Assembly (NCBI RefSeq): GCF_026625745.1
Contig: NZ_CP113061.1
Location: forward strand, 1,451,501-1,515,500
Source of the DNA: Asticcacaulis sp. SL142
GTDB lineage: Bacteria > Pseudomonadota > Alphaproteobacteria > Caulobacterales > Caulobacteraceae
Reading direction: 5' to 3'
DNA: 64,000 nucleotides
Made by a program: the position numbers and the translations under genes. Shown in pieces: positions 45,225 through 54,477 of the stretch; within the stretch, counting starts at the first letter, position 1, and each line of letters starts with the position of its first letter. The notes under the pieces were generated by a model. The model was given only the letters and a program-made list of their open reading frames with translations, was not told the origin of the DNA and made no database searches.

Positions 45225-47354
45225 ATGAACCTGTCTGAGCGTGTGGACACTCTGTTGGGCGACAAAAAAGAGCTGGCGAAACAGATAGCACTGGTCGCCG
45301 CCCCTATCCTGATTTTCCTGTGGTTTTTCCATCCGGCGGTGCTTGATCCGACCAATGTAAGCTGGCTGTTCCAGAAAGACTGGGGCCAGCATGTGCTGGG
45401 CTGGCATGCCTTTCGGTATGGCGCGGACGGGTTTAACCATCAAAATTTGTTGGCCCACCCGACGGGTTTAAGCGTCATCTACACCGACTCGAACCCGCTG
45501 TTTGCCCTGCCGCTCAAGCTGATATCCCCGCTTTTGCCGGCCAATTTTCAGTATATCGGGCCGTGGTTCCTGTTCTGCATCTGCGCCCATTTTTGTCTGG
45601 CCTATAGGCTGCTTGAGCGTCACGCCCCGTCGTTTTGGGCCGCCCTTGTCGGCGCCATTCTGCTGACGCTGGTGCCGACCCTGTTCAACCGCATCATGCA
45701 CGATACGCTGGTGGCGCAGTTCCTGATTTTGTGGGCGTTTTACATCTATTTCGAGATCACGGAGCCCCGCCGTAAGGCCATTCACTGGGCGATCATGCTG
45801 GGCGTGACCGGCTTCATTCACCCCTATATTCTGATCATGGTGCTGGCCCTGTGGGGGGGTGAGCAACTTCGGCGCGTCTGGCCGCAGCTTATGGCGCGTG
45901 AGTTTGTTCAGGTCGCCCGCACAGTGGGCGTAGCCATCCTGACTCTGCTGGCGCCGATCATTACCCTTGGCTTGTCAGGCGCCTATGCGCCCGGTCAGAG
46001 CGCGGGCAGCTTTGGCTACGGATTTTACTCGATGGGCCTTGACGCCCTGTTCAATCCAGCGCGTAAGGATTTCACCTTCGGCGGTCTGGTCTCGGTCCCA
46101 CAGGATGCCGGTCAGGCGATGGAAGGCTTTATGTATATGGGCGCAGGGCTTTTGTTCCTGATCGTCGCGGCCATCGTGCTTTACTACCGCTCCGAAGGGG
46201 CGCGCACTATCCGCGACACCTTGTCGAAATCGGTGTGGCTGATCGGGCCGTTTGTGGTTTTGTTCATCATCGCCTTGTCGAGCAAGGTACAGTTCTACGA
46301 TATCGAACTGTTCAAATACCCGACGCCCAAAGCCCTCGACGGCGTGCTCGGTATCATGCGCGCGTCCGGCCGGATGTTCTGGCCGATGGCCTATTTCATG
46401 GTGCTGCTGGCGATCCTGACCGTCTATCGCACGAAGCTTAAAACCGTGGCGATTATCTTGCCGCTGGCCCTGGTCATACAGGTCATCGACATCGCCCCTT
46501 TCGCCAAATCGGTTCATTCGGAAACCGCCATGGCCGCCAACCGCACCGTCTATCAAAAGGTGCCGTCAAAGCTGTGGGACGACCTGATCACCAATTCTGA
46601 TCTGGTGTCGTTTCAGCCCGCCAATGCCCATATCAATAAGCGCCTGTTTTATGAGCTAACCTGGCGCTCGGTGTCGCACGCCGTGCCGGTCAACACCATG
46701 TATGCCGCCCGCCCGCACCCACGCCAGACCCAGCTTGAGCGCATCGCCCACGCCAATTTCGTTGAGGGCAAGCTCGACCCCGATACGCTCTACGTCTTCT
46801 TCAATAAGTGTCAGGCCCCGGCCGGGGCTCAAAACCGCCTGCGCGAACTGGACGGCGTATTCATCCTGCCGCCGGTCAAAATGCTGGATAAGCTGCCACA
46901 GACCCCACAAGTGCCGGGCATAGAATACGGCGAAGACTATAACTTCACCTGGAATGCGCTCGGCTCCTGCTTCCTTGAGGACAACTGGCTGTCGCCCGAC
47001 TCAAAAGGCGTGTGGAGCCGCGCCGGTCAACCGGCGGAACTGAACCTGCCGCTGATGGATCAGCCCCGCCACGACATCAGCCTGTCGCTAAGTCTGCTCA
47101 GCTTCCTGAGCGGCAATAAGACCAAGGTCTATGTCAATGACCGCCTGCTGACCCACCTCGATTTGACGACCCAGATCACCGACCATGAAATCGTCATTCC
47201 ACGTCGCTGGATCAAAGGTAAATCCCTGAACATCCGCCTGGAGCCCGATCTCGAAGCCTCGCTCAAGCCGTCACCCAAGGCCTCTGCCAGCGCCCGCAAG
47301 CTCGGCATCCGGCTTTATGACCTTCGTCTGAGTGAGACCAAGGGCTTAAAATAG
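45225..47354 (+). CDS. DUF6311-type polytopic membrane protein, copy 1
   Basis: 709 residues. About eleven membrane helices fill the first ~440 residues, then a soluble C-terminal part (about 450-709) with beta-rich character. Loop motifs GWHAFRYGADGFNHQNLLAHPTG and VIYTDSNPLFALPLKLISPLLP match DUF6311 proteins, whose architecture resembles GT-C glycosyltransferases (polytopic membrane part, first loop with acidic residues, large periplasmic domain). Lipid-linked sugar transfer is an inference. A paralogue follows 147 bp downstream. Confidence 0.75.
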   Translation: MNLSERVDTLLGDKKELAKQIALVAAPILIFLWFFHPAVLDPTNVSWLFQKDWGQHVLGWHAFRYGADGFNHQNLLAHPTGLSVIYTDSNPLFALPLKLISPLLPANFQYIGPWFLFCICAHFCLAYRLLERHAPSFWAALVGAILLTLVPTLFNRIMHDTLVAQFLILWAFYIYFEITEPRRKAIHWAIMLGVTGFIHPYILIMVLALWGGEQLRRVWPQLMAREFVQVARTVGVAILTLLAPIITLGLSGAYAPGQSAGSFGYGFYSMGLDALFNPARKDFTFGGLVSVPQDAGQAMEGFMYMGAGLLFLIVAAIVLYYRSEGARTIRDTLSKSVWLIGPFVVLFIIALSSKVQFYDIELFKYPTPKALDGVLGIMRASGRMFWPMAYFMVLLAILTVYRTKLKTVAIILPLALVIQVIDIAPFAKSVHSETAMAANRTVYQKVPSKLWDDLITNSDLVSFQPANAHINKRLFYELTWRSVSHAVPVNTMYAARPHPRQTQLERIAHANFVEGKLDPDTLYVFFNKCQAPAGAQNRLRELDGVFILPPVKMLDKLPQTPQVPGIEYGEDYNFTWNALGSCFLEDNWLSPDSKGVWSRAGQPAELNLPLMDQPRHDISLSLSLLSFLSGNKTKVYVNDRLLTHLDLTTQITDHEIVIPRRWIKGKSLNIRLEPDLEASLKPSPKASASARKLGIRLYDLRLSETKGLK

Positions 47355-47501
47355 TTCGCAATCGCTTGAATTTTCAGGCGACCCGGCTATATTCGCCGCG
47401 CATTGGGGGCGGGTTTAAATTACCGTAGCATTGTTGGGCTAAATCCAGCGAACTTCGTTTGCGCCCCCGCATTCGTTCGCTGTTTTTTTAAGTCTGATGT
47501 C

Positions 47502-49571
47502 ATGCCCGATAATAGCTCTGCGCCGTACCATACGGTTCTGAAATTCACTGCGCCGATCCTGCTGTTTCTACTGTTCTTCACGCCAGACATACTTGATCCG
47601 ACCAATGTTGGCTGGCTGATGCGCGGGGACTGGGCGCAGCACTTTCTGGGCTGGCACGCCTATCGTAACGGTGCCGACGGCTTTAACCATCAGAACCTTC
47701 TGGGCTACCCGACGGGTCAGAGTGTCATCTACACCGACTCCAATCCGTTTCTGGCTTTCCCGTTCAAGCTGATCTCACCGCTATTGCCGGATTATTTCCA
47801 GTATATCGGCCCGTGGTTTTTGCTGTGTATCTGCCTGCATTATGTCATTGCCTACAGGTTGGTCTCGCGCCATGCACCGGGGCCGTGGTCAGCACTGGCC
47901 GGGGCCGTGCTGTTGACCCTGCTGCCGACGCTTTACGGGCGCATCGGCCACGACACGCTGGTGGCACACTGGCTGATTCTGGGCGCGATCTATATTTTCT
48001 TTGAGGTCGAGGGCGAAAAGCGCAAATGGATCGCTTACAGCGGGCTGCTGGCTCTATGCGGGTTCATCCATCCCTATATTCTGGTCATGGTCCTGGCCAT
48101 CTGGGGTGCGGACTGGCTGCGGGTTCTTGGCCCGCAGTGGCAGGCCAAAGACGTTAAGGGCCTTGGCGTTTCTGGCCTTAAGATGGCCGTGAACCTGCTA
48201 GCACCCATAGCAGCCCTTGCGATTTCAGGCGCCTTTTCGGGCTCCAGCGCCAAAAGTGGCGGCTTTGGGCTCTATTCCATGGGGCTGGATGCGCCGTTCA
48301 ATCCGTCCAACAAATCCTTCCTCTTGCCCTTCCTGTCGGTTCAGCAGGACGAAGGGCAATCCTTTGAAGGCTTTCAATATCTGGGCCTTGGCTTGCTGTT
48401 CCTGATCGGGGCGGCCATCTGGCTCTACCGCAAATCGGAAGAGTCGCGCGCCGTCAAAGAGATGCTGATCAAGGCCCGCCCGCTGAAATGGCCAATGATC
48501 GCGCTGCTGGTGCTGGCCATATCGAACAAGATTCAGATCTATGACATTCTGATCCTGAAACTGCCTTTGCCGGATTTTCTCGAAGACCTGTTCAACATCG
48601 TGCGGGCATCAGGCCGTCTGTTCTGGCCGATCGCCTATCTTATGGTATTTCTGGCGCTGCTGACGCTGTACCGGTCACGGCCCAAGACCATGGCCATCGT
48701 CTTATCGGCAGCTATCGTTCTGCAATTTATGGACATCGCCGGTTTCACCACTCAGATCAAAGGCCTGACCGCGCGCGCATCGGACCGGACGGTCTATACA
48801 ATCGCCACCAGCCCGGAGTGGGACAAACTGATCAAAGACAGCGATCTGGTGTCGTTTCAGGCCCCGTCCGTTCACAGTAATCAGCCCTTGTTTTACGAAG
48901 TGACCATGCACGCCGTCTCGAACAAAGTGCCGGTCAATACCATGTATGCCGCCCGTGAAAACCTCAGTCAGGCCGCGCTGGAGTATGAGGAGTATAAGCG
49001 CTACCAGAGCGGTCAGCTCAATCCGCGCCATCTTTATGTCATGCTGAATAAATGCCCGGCACCCAAAGGGGCCGAGCATCGCCTGCGCGAACTGGACGGC
49101 ATCTGGATCATCCCACCGCTCGGACTTGAAACCGGGCTCAAGACCATTCCGCAGGCGCCGACATTTGAGATCAATAAACCCCACACCATAACCTGGGACA
49201 GCCCGGCGGCGTGCCTGTTTGGTCCGGGCTGGCGGTTGCCAGAGCGGGTCGGCGTGTGGACCGAAGGGCCAAGGGCTGAGGTGAATCTGGCACTGCCGAC
49301 CCCCGCCCTTACCGCCATGACCCTCGATATCAACGCCCGTACCATGAAAGCCGCTCAGGTCGACGTCTTTGCCAATGGCGTAAAAGTCGGTCATTTCGAC
49401 ATGCCGAAAAAGGATATCGATTATTCTGTAAATATACCGCAAGCCGTGGCGGCTCAGTCCCAAACCTTGAACATCCGCTTTGTGCTCAGCACGCCAAAGG
49501 CCCCTCAAAAAGACATGAAGCCCGAACACCTCCGGCTTAAGATTTCGGGTTTCAGCCTCAAGGCGGCTTAA
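47502..49571 (+). CDS. DUF6311-type polytopic membrane protein, copy 2
   Basis: 689 residues from MPDNSSAPYHTVLKF, which aligns with the start of the preceding paralogue. The two share order and most loops: GDWAQHFLGWHAYRNGADGFNHQNLLGYPTGQS, TDSNPFLAFPFKLISPLLPDYFQYIGPWF, VRASGRLFWPIAYLMV, and in the C-terminal domain NKCPAP.GAEHRLRELDGIWI. They look like an old tandem duplication, perhaps with different acceptor or donor specificity. Function is inferred as for copy 1. Confidence 0.75.
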   Translation: MPDNSSAPYHTVLKFTAPILLFLLFFTPDILDPTNVGWLMRGDWAQHFLGWHAYRNGADGFNHQNLLGYPTGQSVIYTDSNPFLAFPFKLISPLLPDYFQYIGPWFLLCICLHYVIAYRLVSRHAPGPWSALAGAVLLTLLPTLYGRIGHDTLVAHWLILGAIYIFFEVEGEKRKWIAYSGLLALCGFIHPYILVMVLAIWGADWLRVLGPQWQAKDVKGLGVSGLKMAVNLLAPIAALAISGAFSGSSAKSGGFGLYSMGLDAPFNPSNKSFLLPFLSVQQDEGQSFEGFQYLGLGLLFLIGAAIWLYRKSEESRAVKEMLIKARPLKWPMIALLVLAISNKIQIYDILILKLPLPDFLEDLFNIVRASGRLFWPIAYLMVFLALLTLYRSRPKTMAIVLSAAIVLQFMDIAGFTTQIKGLTARASDRTVYTIATSPEWDKLIKDSDLVSFQAPSVHSNQPLFYEVTMHAVSNKVPVNTMYAARENLSQAALEYEEYKRYQSGQLNPRHLYVMLNKCPAPKGAEHRLRELDGIWIIPPLGLETGLKTIPQAPTFEINKPHTITWDSPAACLFGPGWRLPERVGVWTEGPRAEVNLALPTPALTAMTLDINARTMKAAQVDVFANGVKVGHFDMPKKDIDYSVNIPQAVAAQSQTLNIRFVLSTPKAPQKDMKPEHLRLKISGFSLKAA

Positions 49572-49804
49572 GAAAACAGCCTTGAACTTCGTGCGAAATT
49601 TAAGGGGTTTAACCGTAACGTAAAACGCGATATAAGGCCGCCCCCGGATGAATGCCGCTGGATGCGCCTTGTGCATTTTAGTCGCTAAGATGGCTTGCAA
49701 CCGGCATAAACCGTATCTATCTTTCACTTCGGTCGTAGGCACCCTCGACCGGACGTGAATTCTTTTTGTTATTCCTCTGGGTGCATTTAAGAAATCAATC
49801 GCAC

Positions 49805-50278
49805 ATGGAAAAAGTGCCGATGACGGGCGAAGGCTATCGCGCCCTCGACGAAGAATTGAAGCGTTTGAAGTCTATTGAGCGTCCAACCGTTATTGCGGCG
49901 ATCTCTGAGGCGCGCTCGCACGGCGACCTGTCTGAAAACGCCGAATACCACGCCGCTAAAGAGCGTCAGGGCTGGATCGAAGGCCGAATCGCTGAGATCG
50001 AAGATAAGATCAGCCGCGCTCAGGTCATCGACGTGACCAAGCTGTCGGGTGAGAACATCAAATTCGGCGCGACCGTGACCGTCGTTGACGAAGACACCGA
50101 AGAAGAAGGCCGCTATCAGGTGGTGGGTGAGCATGAGGCCGATGTCAAATCGGGCAAGATTTCGCTGACCTCGCCTTTGTCGCGCGCCATGATGGGCAAG
50201 GAAGTCGGCGATGTCGTCGAAGTCCCGACCCCCAGTGGCGTTAAGGCCTATGAGATCCTCAAGGTCGAATGGATCTAG
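49805..50278 (+). CDS. greA: transcript cleavage factor GreA
   Basis: 157 residues from [22 protein letters not shown], the conserved N-terminal coiled coil; the longest frame adds 13 unlikely residues. It rescues backtracked RNA polymerase; the tip acidic residues are in [21 protein letters not shown]. The C-terminal FKBP-like domain (about 80-157) ends [15 protein letters not shown]. It stands alone with a terminator 63 bp beyond. Confidence 0.95.
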   Translation: MEKVPMTGEGYRALDEELKRLKSIERPTVIAAISEARSHGDLSENAEYHAAKERQGWIEGRIAEIEDKISRAQVIDVTKLSGENIKFGATVTVVDEDTEEEGRYQVVGEHEADVKSGKISLTSPLSRAMMGKEVGDVVEVPTPSGVKAYEILKVEWI

Positions 50279-50283
50279 CCTGA

Positions 50284-50340
50284 TCGCAAAAAAGTTTGAG
50301 GCTGCGCCTCAATACGTTTTTCGCGGAATGTATTAAGGTC
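50284..50340. repeat. family C hairpin repeat, copy 3
   Basis: CGCAAAAAAGTTTGAGGC-TGC-GCCTCAATACGTTTTTCGCG: the same A-rich arm, GAGGC...GCCTC cap and T-rich arm as the copy at 14857-14893. It starts 6 bp after the greA stop. Confidence 0.55.
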
Positions 50341-50375
50341 AAAGACTTGCTCGGGGCGGCCCGACGCAAGTCTTT
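50341..50375 (+). terminator. greA terminator
   Basis: A 10-bp stem (AAAGACTTGC and GCAAGTCTTT) around a GC-rich loop, followed by GGCTTTTTA. Confidence 0.75.
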
Positions 50376-50387
50376 GGCTTTTTATAC

Positions 50388-50455
50388 CTCCCCGGCGTGC
50401 CGGGGAGGGGGACCGCACGAGATCGCAAAGCGATTGAGATGTGGTGGTGGGGGCC
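50388..50455. repeat. family B palindromic repeat, copy 2 (half element)
   Basis: ACCTCCCCGGCGTGCCGGGGAGG followed by ACCGC...GCAAAGCGAT and GGTGGTGGGGG. It is the left half of the element type seen between carA and carB, upstream of the ELM1-family gene. Confidence 0.6.
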
Positions 50456-50471
50456 TGTACTAGAGGACGAA

Positions 50472-51506
50472 ATGCCAATATTTGGTGACGATACCCTGCA
50501 TATTCCCGAAGGGCGGCCGCTGACCATCTGGGCGGTGTCGGACGGGCGTGCGGGCATCGAAAATCAGGTACTGGGGCTGGCACAGGCCATTGCGCGCAAA
50601 ACCCACGCTCAGATCGTCACCCGTCATATCCGTTATCGCCGCCTGTTTGATCGCTGGCCGACGTTTATGAAACTATGGCCGGATCAGATGCTGAAACGCG
50701 ATTCCGATCCGATCGGCCCGCCCTACCCTGACATCTGGATAGCCGCTGGCCGCGCCACCCTGCCCCATTCTCTGCGCCAGAAAGCCGCCTCGAAAGGCAA
50801 GACCTTGGTGGTGCAGCTTCAGGATCCGCGCGAAAACCTGAACGCCTTTGATCTGGTCATCGCCCCTCAACACGATCAGGTCGCAGGCGATAATGTCCTG
50901 TCAATCCTGGGCGCGCCCCACCGCATCACCAAACAACGGCTGGCCACCGAATTTAAACCGTGGGCAGAGCGATTCAAAGGCATCAAAGGCCCGTTTGTTA
51001 CCGTCCTGATCGGTGGCAAATCCAAGTCCCATGACCTGAGCCCCGACCGCGCCGAAGCCATGGCCGCCGATATCCGTCGTGCCGTCATAGCCACCAAAGG
51101 CACGCTGCTGCTGACCATTTCCCGTCGCACCCCTGAGACCGCCCGCGACATATTGGTGAATGCCCTCAAAGACCTGCCGGGGCTGATCTATACCGGCGAC
51201 GGCGACAATCCCTATTTCGCGTTCCTGCACAAAGCCGACCACACCTTAGTCACCGAAGATTCGATCAATATGGCCGTCGAAGCCGCCGCTACGGGGAAGC
51301 CGATTCATATCCTCAGCATGGATCGTCGCTCCGCCCTTAAATCGACGCGCAAGTTCGATGCGTTCCACCGCGCCCTTCAGGACTATGGCGCCGCGCGTCC
51401 GTTTAATGGTGAGTTGCGCTCATGGTCGTACACACCGCTCAATGAAACTGACCGCGCCGCTGATACCGTGCTCGCGTTACTAAAATCACGAGCTACATCA
51501 TCTTAA
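50472..51506 (+). CDS. ELM1-family protein (DUF1022)
   Basis: 344 residues from MPIFGDDTLHIPEGRP; upstream in-frame codons fall in a repeat and are unlikely coding. Resembles the bacterial relatives of plant ELM1: IWAVSDGRAGIENQVLGLAQAI at the N-terminus, GAPHRITKQRL, VTVLIGGKSKSHDLSPDRAEAMA and ITEDSINMAVEAAATGKPIHIL-type C-terminal motif (here VTEDSINMAVEAAATGKP). The fold resembles GT-B glycosyltransferases (LpxB/MurG-like), so sugar transfer is possible, but no bacterial function is established. Stands alone before trxB. Confidence 0.82.
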   Translation: MPIFGDDTLHIPEGRPLTIWAVSDGRAGIENQVLGLAQAIARKTHAQIVTRHIRYRRLFDRWPTFMKLWPDQMLKRDSDPIGPPYPDIWIAAGRATLPHSLRQKAASKGKTLVVQLQDPRENLNAFDLVIAPQHDQVAGDNVLSILGAPHRITKQRLATEFKPWAERFKGIKGPFVTVLIGGKSKSHDLSPDRAEAMAADIRRAVIATKGTLLLTISRRTPETARDILVNALKDLPGLIYTGDGDNPYFAFLHKADHTLVTEDSINMAVEAAATGKPIHILSMDRRSALKSTRKFDAFHRALQDYGAARPFNGELRSWSYTPLNETDRAADTVLALLKSRATSS

Positions 51507-51596
51507 CGGATGACAATCACGCCCCCGATACCTATCTAAAGACCCATTGCGTAAGTTTACACGAATCCATTTCACGTCTGATCAGAAGATAACTCC

Positions 51597-52598
51597 ATGT
51601 CCCTGCCCCGTCCTTTGCGTTGCGCCATCATTGGTTCCGGCCCCGCCGGCTGGACCGCCGCCATCTATGCCGCGCGCGGCCTTCTGCATCCGGTGGTGTT
51701 CACAGGCCCGCAGGCCGGTGGCCAGCTTACTATCACCACCGATGTCGAAAACTATCCGGGTTTTTCGGAGGTGGTTCAGGGGCCATGGCTGATGGATCAA
51801 ATGCAGGCCCAGGCCGTGCACATGGGCACCGAAGTCATCAATGATATCGTGGTCAAGGCTGACCTGTCTAAGCGTCCATTCCTGCTGGAAACCGAAACCG
51901 GCGCGACCTATCTGGCCGAAACCGTCATCATCTCAACCGGCGCGCAGGCCAAGTGGCTGGGGCTGGAGTCAGAAAAAACCTATCAGGGTTTTGGCGTCTC
52001 GGCGTGCGCTACCTGCGACGGGTTTTTCTATCGCAATAAGGTCGTGGCCGTCGTCGGCGGCGGCAATACCGCCGTCGAAGAAGCGCTGTTCCTGACCAAG
52101 TTTGCCTCCAAGGTTTATCTGATCCACCGCCGCGAAGAACTGCGTTCAGAGAAAATCCTGACGGAACGTCTGCTGGCTGACCCTAAGATTGAACCGATCT
52201 GGAATGTCGGTATTGACGAGATTCTGGGCGACACCAATGAATTTGGCGCGATGGGTGTCACCGGTGTGCGCCTGAAACACGTTGAGACCGGCGAAAAGTA
52301 CGAAATCCCGCTGGACGGCGTCTTTATCGCGATCGGGCACGCGCCGTCATCGCAACTGTTTGCCGGTCAGCTTGAAACCAATTCCAGCGGCTACTTACGC
52401 GTCACACCGGGCACGCCAAAGACAGCGATTGAGGGCGTATTCGCCGCAGGTGACGTGACCGACGATGTCTACCGTCAGGCCGTGACTGCCGCCGGTATGG
52501 GCTGCATGGCCGCTCTGGAGGCCGTGCGCCTGCTGGCCGAAGAAGACCACCATAAGGGCCACAACACCGAAAACACCGCCAAGATCGGGGCGTACTAA
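51597..52598 (+). CDS. trxB: thioredoxin-disulfide reductase
   Basis: 333 residues. NADPH-dependent FAD enzyme reducing thioredoxin. FAD motif AIIGSGPAGWTAAIYAARG, redox-active C137-A-T-C140 in SACATCDGFFYRNK, NADPH motif VVGGGNTAVEEALFL, and C-terminal FAAGDVTDDVYRQAVTAAGMGCMAALEA. It regenerates thioredoxin for enzymes such as the methionine sulfoxide reductase encoded at 7.7 kb. Followed by a terminator. Confidence 0.97.
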   Translation: MSLPRPLRCAIIGSGPAGWTAAIYAARGLLHPVVFTGPQAGGQLTITTDVENYPGFSEVVQGPWLMDQMQAQAVHMGTEVINDIVVKADLSKRPFLLETETGATYLAETVIISTGAQAKWLGLESEKTYQGFGVSACATCDGFFYRNKVVAVVGGGNTAVEEALFLTKFASKVYLIHRREELRSEKILTERLLADPKIEPIWNVGIDEILGDTNEFGAMGVTGVRLKHVETGEKYEIPLDGVFIAIGHAPSSQLFAGQLETNSSGYLRVTPGTPKTAIEGVFAAGDVTDDVYRQAVTAAGMGCMAALEAVRLLAEEDHHKGHNTENTAKIGAY

Positions 52599-52602
52599 AT
52601 AT

Positions 52603-52632
52603 AAAAAGGGCCTGTTTCCACAGGCCCTTTTT
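52603..52632. terminator. trxB terminator
   Basis: A perfect 12-bp stem (AAAAAGGGCCTG and CAGGCCCTTTTT) with TTTCCA loop, 4 bp after the trxB stop and shared with the convergent GNAT gene. Confidence 0.9.
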
Positions 52633-52657
52633 CGTTACCAGATTCAGGCGACATCGC

Positions 52658-53158
52658 CTAAAGGCTGAGCCCTAAGATCAGGTCGTACTCAAAGGTACCA
52701 TCGGACTTGCGTACCCGGTTTTTGAGGCGGCCTTCTGTGACGAATCCCAGACGATCATAGAGTTTCAGCGCGCGGATATTGCTTTCGCGGCACATCAGCT
52801 CAATGCGGTTAATGTGCGAAAGTTGGCCACGCACCCGCGCAATATAGGCTTCAAACAATCGCTGCCCCAGCCCCATGCCTTGCGCATCGGGGCTTAAGGC
52901 TATCGTCAGGTCTGACAGGCAGTGACCAAACTGGGCGGGCTGCGGCGCATAGGCATGCAACGATCCTGTAAGGCCAGCCTCCCCCTCAACCACTAGGATC
53001 AGGCCACGCTCAAGCGCCTGCGTAACAAAGCCTTCGATATAGGCGCGTGAAATCTCAGCCTCGGTCCGCGCAAGGCCCTCGCCCTGGCGGGCCACCTGCC
53101 GGTAAAGCTGATAAAGGCCGTCGATGTCGGCGGCGGTTGCGGGTCGGATATCAGTCAT
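52658..53158 (-). CDS. GNAT-family N-acetyltransferase
   Basis: 166 residues from MTDIRPATAADIDGLYQLYRQ. Acetyl-CoA loop QGMGLGQRLFEAYIA (Q-x-x-G-x-G pattern) and the C-terminal NIRALKLYDRLGFVTEGRLKN are complete. The substrate is unknown. Its 5' end overlaps the 3' end of arfB by 8 bp on the same strand, so the two are co-expressed. A longer in-frame start lies inside arfB and is not credible. Confidence 0.88.
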   Translation of the reverse strand: MTDIRPATAADIDGLYQLYRQVARQGEGLARTEAEISRAYIEGFVTQALERGLILVVEGEAGLTGSLHAYAPQPAQFGHCLSDLTIALSPDAQGMGLGQRLFEAYIARVRGQLSHINRIELMCRESNIRALKLYDRLGFVTEGRLKNRVRKSDGTFEYDLILGLSL

Positions 53159-53579
53159 CTTCATCTTGCGGTCGCTGGCGGTTGGATTTAACGGTGGCGC
53201 GAATGGATTTCCCCACCAATCGACGCTGTTTGGCGCCGTAAGTCGGCTTGGTGGAGATGCGCGGCGGCGGCGGGGGTGCGGCGGCCTTTTGCAGCAGCTC
53301 GACAAAGCGTTCGCGGGCAGCCTTGCGGTTCATGTCCTGCGTGCGATGAGTCTGCACAAACAGCACCAGCACGCCTTCCTGTGTGACACGCCGACCGGCC
53401 AGCTTAATCAGCCGCATCTTAACGTCATAGGGGATGGTCAGGTTCTCAAAAATCGAAAACCGCAGTTCAACGGCGGTCGAGACCTTATTGACATTTTGCC
53501 CGCCCGCCCCCGATGAACGGACGAAATTTTCCGTCAGTTCAGCTTCGTCAACAGAGATGCGAGAGGTGATAAAGATCAT
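53151..53579 (-). CDS. arfB: alternative ribosome-rescue factor ArfB
   Basis: 142 residues. A peptidyl-tRNA hydrolase related to release factors: catalytic GGQ in RSSGAGGQNVNKVSTAVELRF, and a basic C-terminal tail (KPTYGAKQRRLVGKSIRATVKSNRQR) that enters the empty mRNA channel of stalled ribosomes. It ends with an acidic QDEDD that is encoded in the overlap with the GNAT gene. Confidence 0.94.
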   Translation of the reverse strand: MIFITSRISVDEAELTENFVRSSGAGGQNVNKVSTAVELRFSIFENLTIPYDVKMRLIKLAGRRVTQEGVLVLFVQTHRTQDMNRKAARERFVELLQKAAAPPPPPRISTKPTYGAKQRRLVGKSIRATVKSNRQRPQDEDD

Positions 53580-53659
53580 CCCTCGGTTCTAAGCGCATTC
53601 CGAAAAGTGTGAAACGGTTTTCGGGCCCAAATGCGCGTTAAAAATTTCAAACCGAGGGA

Positions 53660-53750
53660 TGATTCAAGTGAAGAATACCCCCTCTTCGCATCGCACAGGC
53701 AATGCGAAGCTCCGCTTCCTAAGTTCTTGGCAACAGGGGGACTTCTAAAG
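53660..53750. repeat. family B-like palindromic repeat, copy 3
   Basis: About 90 bp between arfB and dps: CCCCCTCTTCGCATCGCACAGG...AATGCGAAGC and CAACAGGGGGAC. Outer CCCCCT/AGGGGG arms and an inner TTCGCATCG/AATGCGAAG stem give a cruciform layout as in the carA-carB element. Confidence 0.5.
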
Positions 53751-53752
53751 CT

Positions 53753-54220
53753 TTAAGACAGCGTCGCCTTGATCATCCACAGGTGCTTTTCGTGGGCGGT
53801 CAGGCGCTGAGTGGCCAGATCGGCCGACGACACGTCGCCGACCTCTTCCGACAGCTCGACCACGCTTTTGAGGGTGGCGATGACCGTCTCATGGCCTGAT
53901 TTCAGATCTTTCAGCATCTCTTCGGATGAGAATGTCGGATCGCCGTCCTTGATCGAGGTCAGGTTGCCGAGTGCCGAACCCGACTGCGGGGCCAGTTCGC
54001 CCAGAGCACGGATGCGTTCGGCAATATCGTCGATCGCGTTCCACATTTCGGTGTACTGCTCCATGAACAGGGCGTGCAGCGACGAGAAGGTCGGGCCGGT
54101 GACGTTCCAGTGGTAGCCGTGGGTTTTCTGATACAGGGTATAGCTGTCGGCCAGCAGTTTCGACAGTTCGTGGGCGACTTTTTTGTCGTGATCGACAGCG
54201 GAGGCTTTGGAAGCGGCCAT
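53753..54220 (-). CDS. dps: Dps-family DNA-protection ferritin
   Basis: 155 residues. A dodecameric mini-ferritin that oxidises and stores iron and shields DNA. The ferroxidase ligands are in KTHGYHWNVTGPTFSSLHALFMEQYTEMWNAIDDIAERI, with the lysine-containing N-terminus (MAASKASAVDHDKK). AAGGAGATAA precedes the ATG. Its promoter lies in the 257-bp gap shared with the divergent nad operon. Confidence 0.94.
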   Translation of the reverse strand: MAASKASAVDHDKKVAHELSKLLADSYTLYQKTHGYHWNVTGPTFSSLHALFMEQYTEMWNAIDDIAERIRALGELAPQSGSALGNLTSIKDGDPTFSSEEMLKDLKSGHETVIATLKSVVELSEEVGDVSSADLATQRLTAHEKHLWMIKATLS

Positions 54221-54418
54221 GGGTTTATCTCCTTATGAATCCGGTATGGGATATATGATAATGCCCACATAAATATGCAATTAAATCCTTCGGCATCCCC
54301 CGAAATGAACCATAAAAAACCGATGCTTAAAGGGTGCGACATGTCACCGCATCGTCATATTTGTACGCACCTCTGCTAAATTGCACTTGAATAGTTCGAA
54401 GATAGGACTATTTTAATG

Positions 54419-54449
54419 ACACCTTATGCTAAAATTGAGCATAAGGTGT
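54419..54449. promoter_or_regulatory. palindromic operator upstream of nadABC
   Basis: A perfect 12-bp inverted repeat (ACACCTTATGCT and AGCATAAGGTGT) with 7-nt spacer, 28 bp before the nadA ATG. It resembles TTATGCT-N7-AGCATAA sites reported for NadQ, the repressor of de novo NAD genes in alphaproteobacteria; the identification is from memory. A hairpin in the mRNA leader is an alternative. Confidence 0.55.
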
Positions 54450-54477
54450 TGCCCTTGCGGTTGTACAGGAGAAGCCC

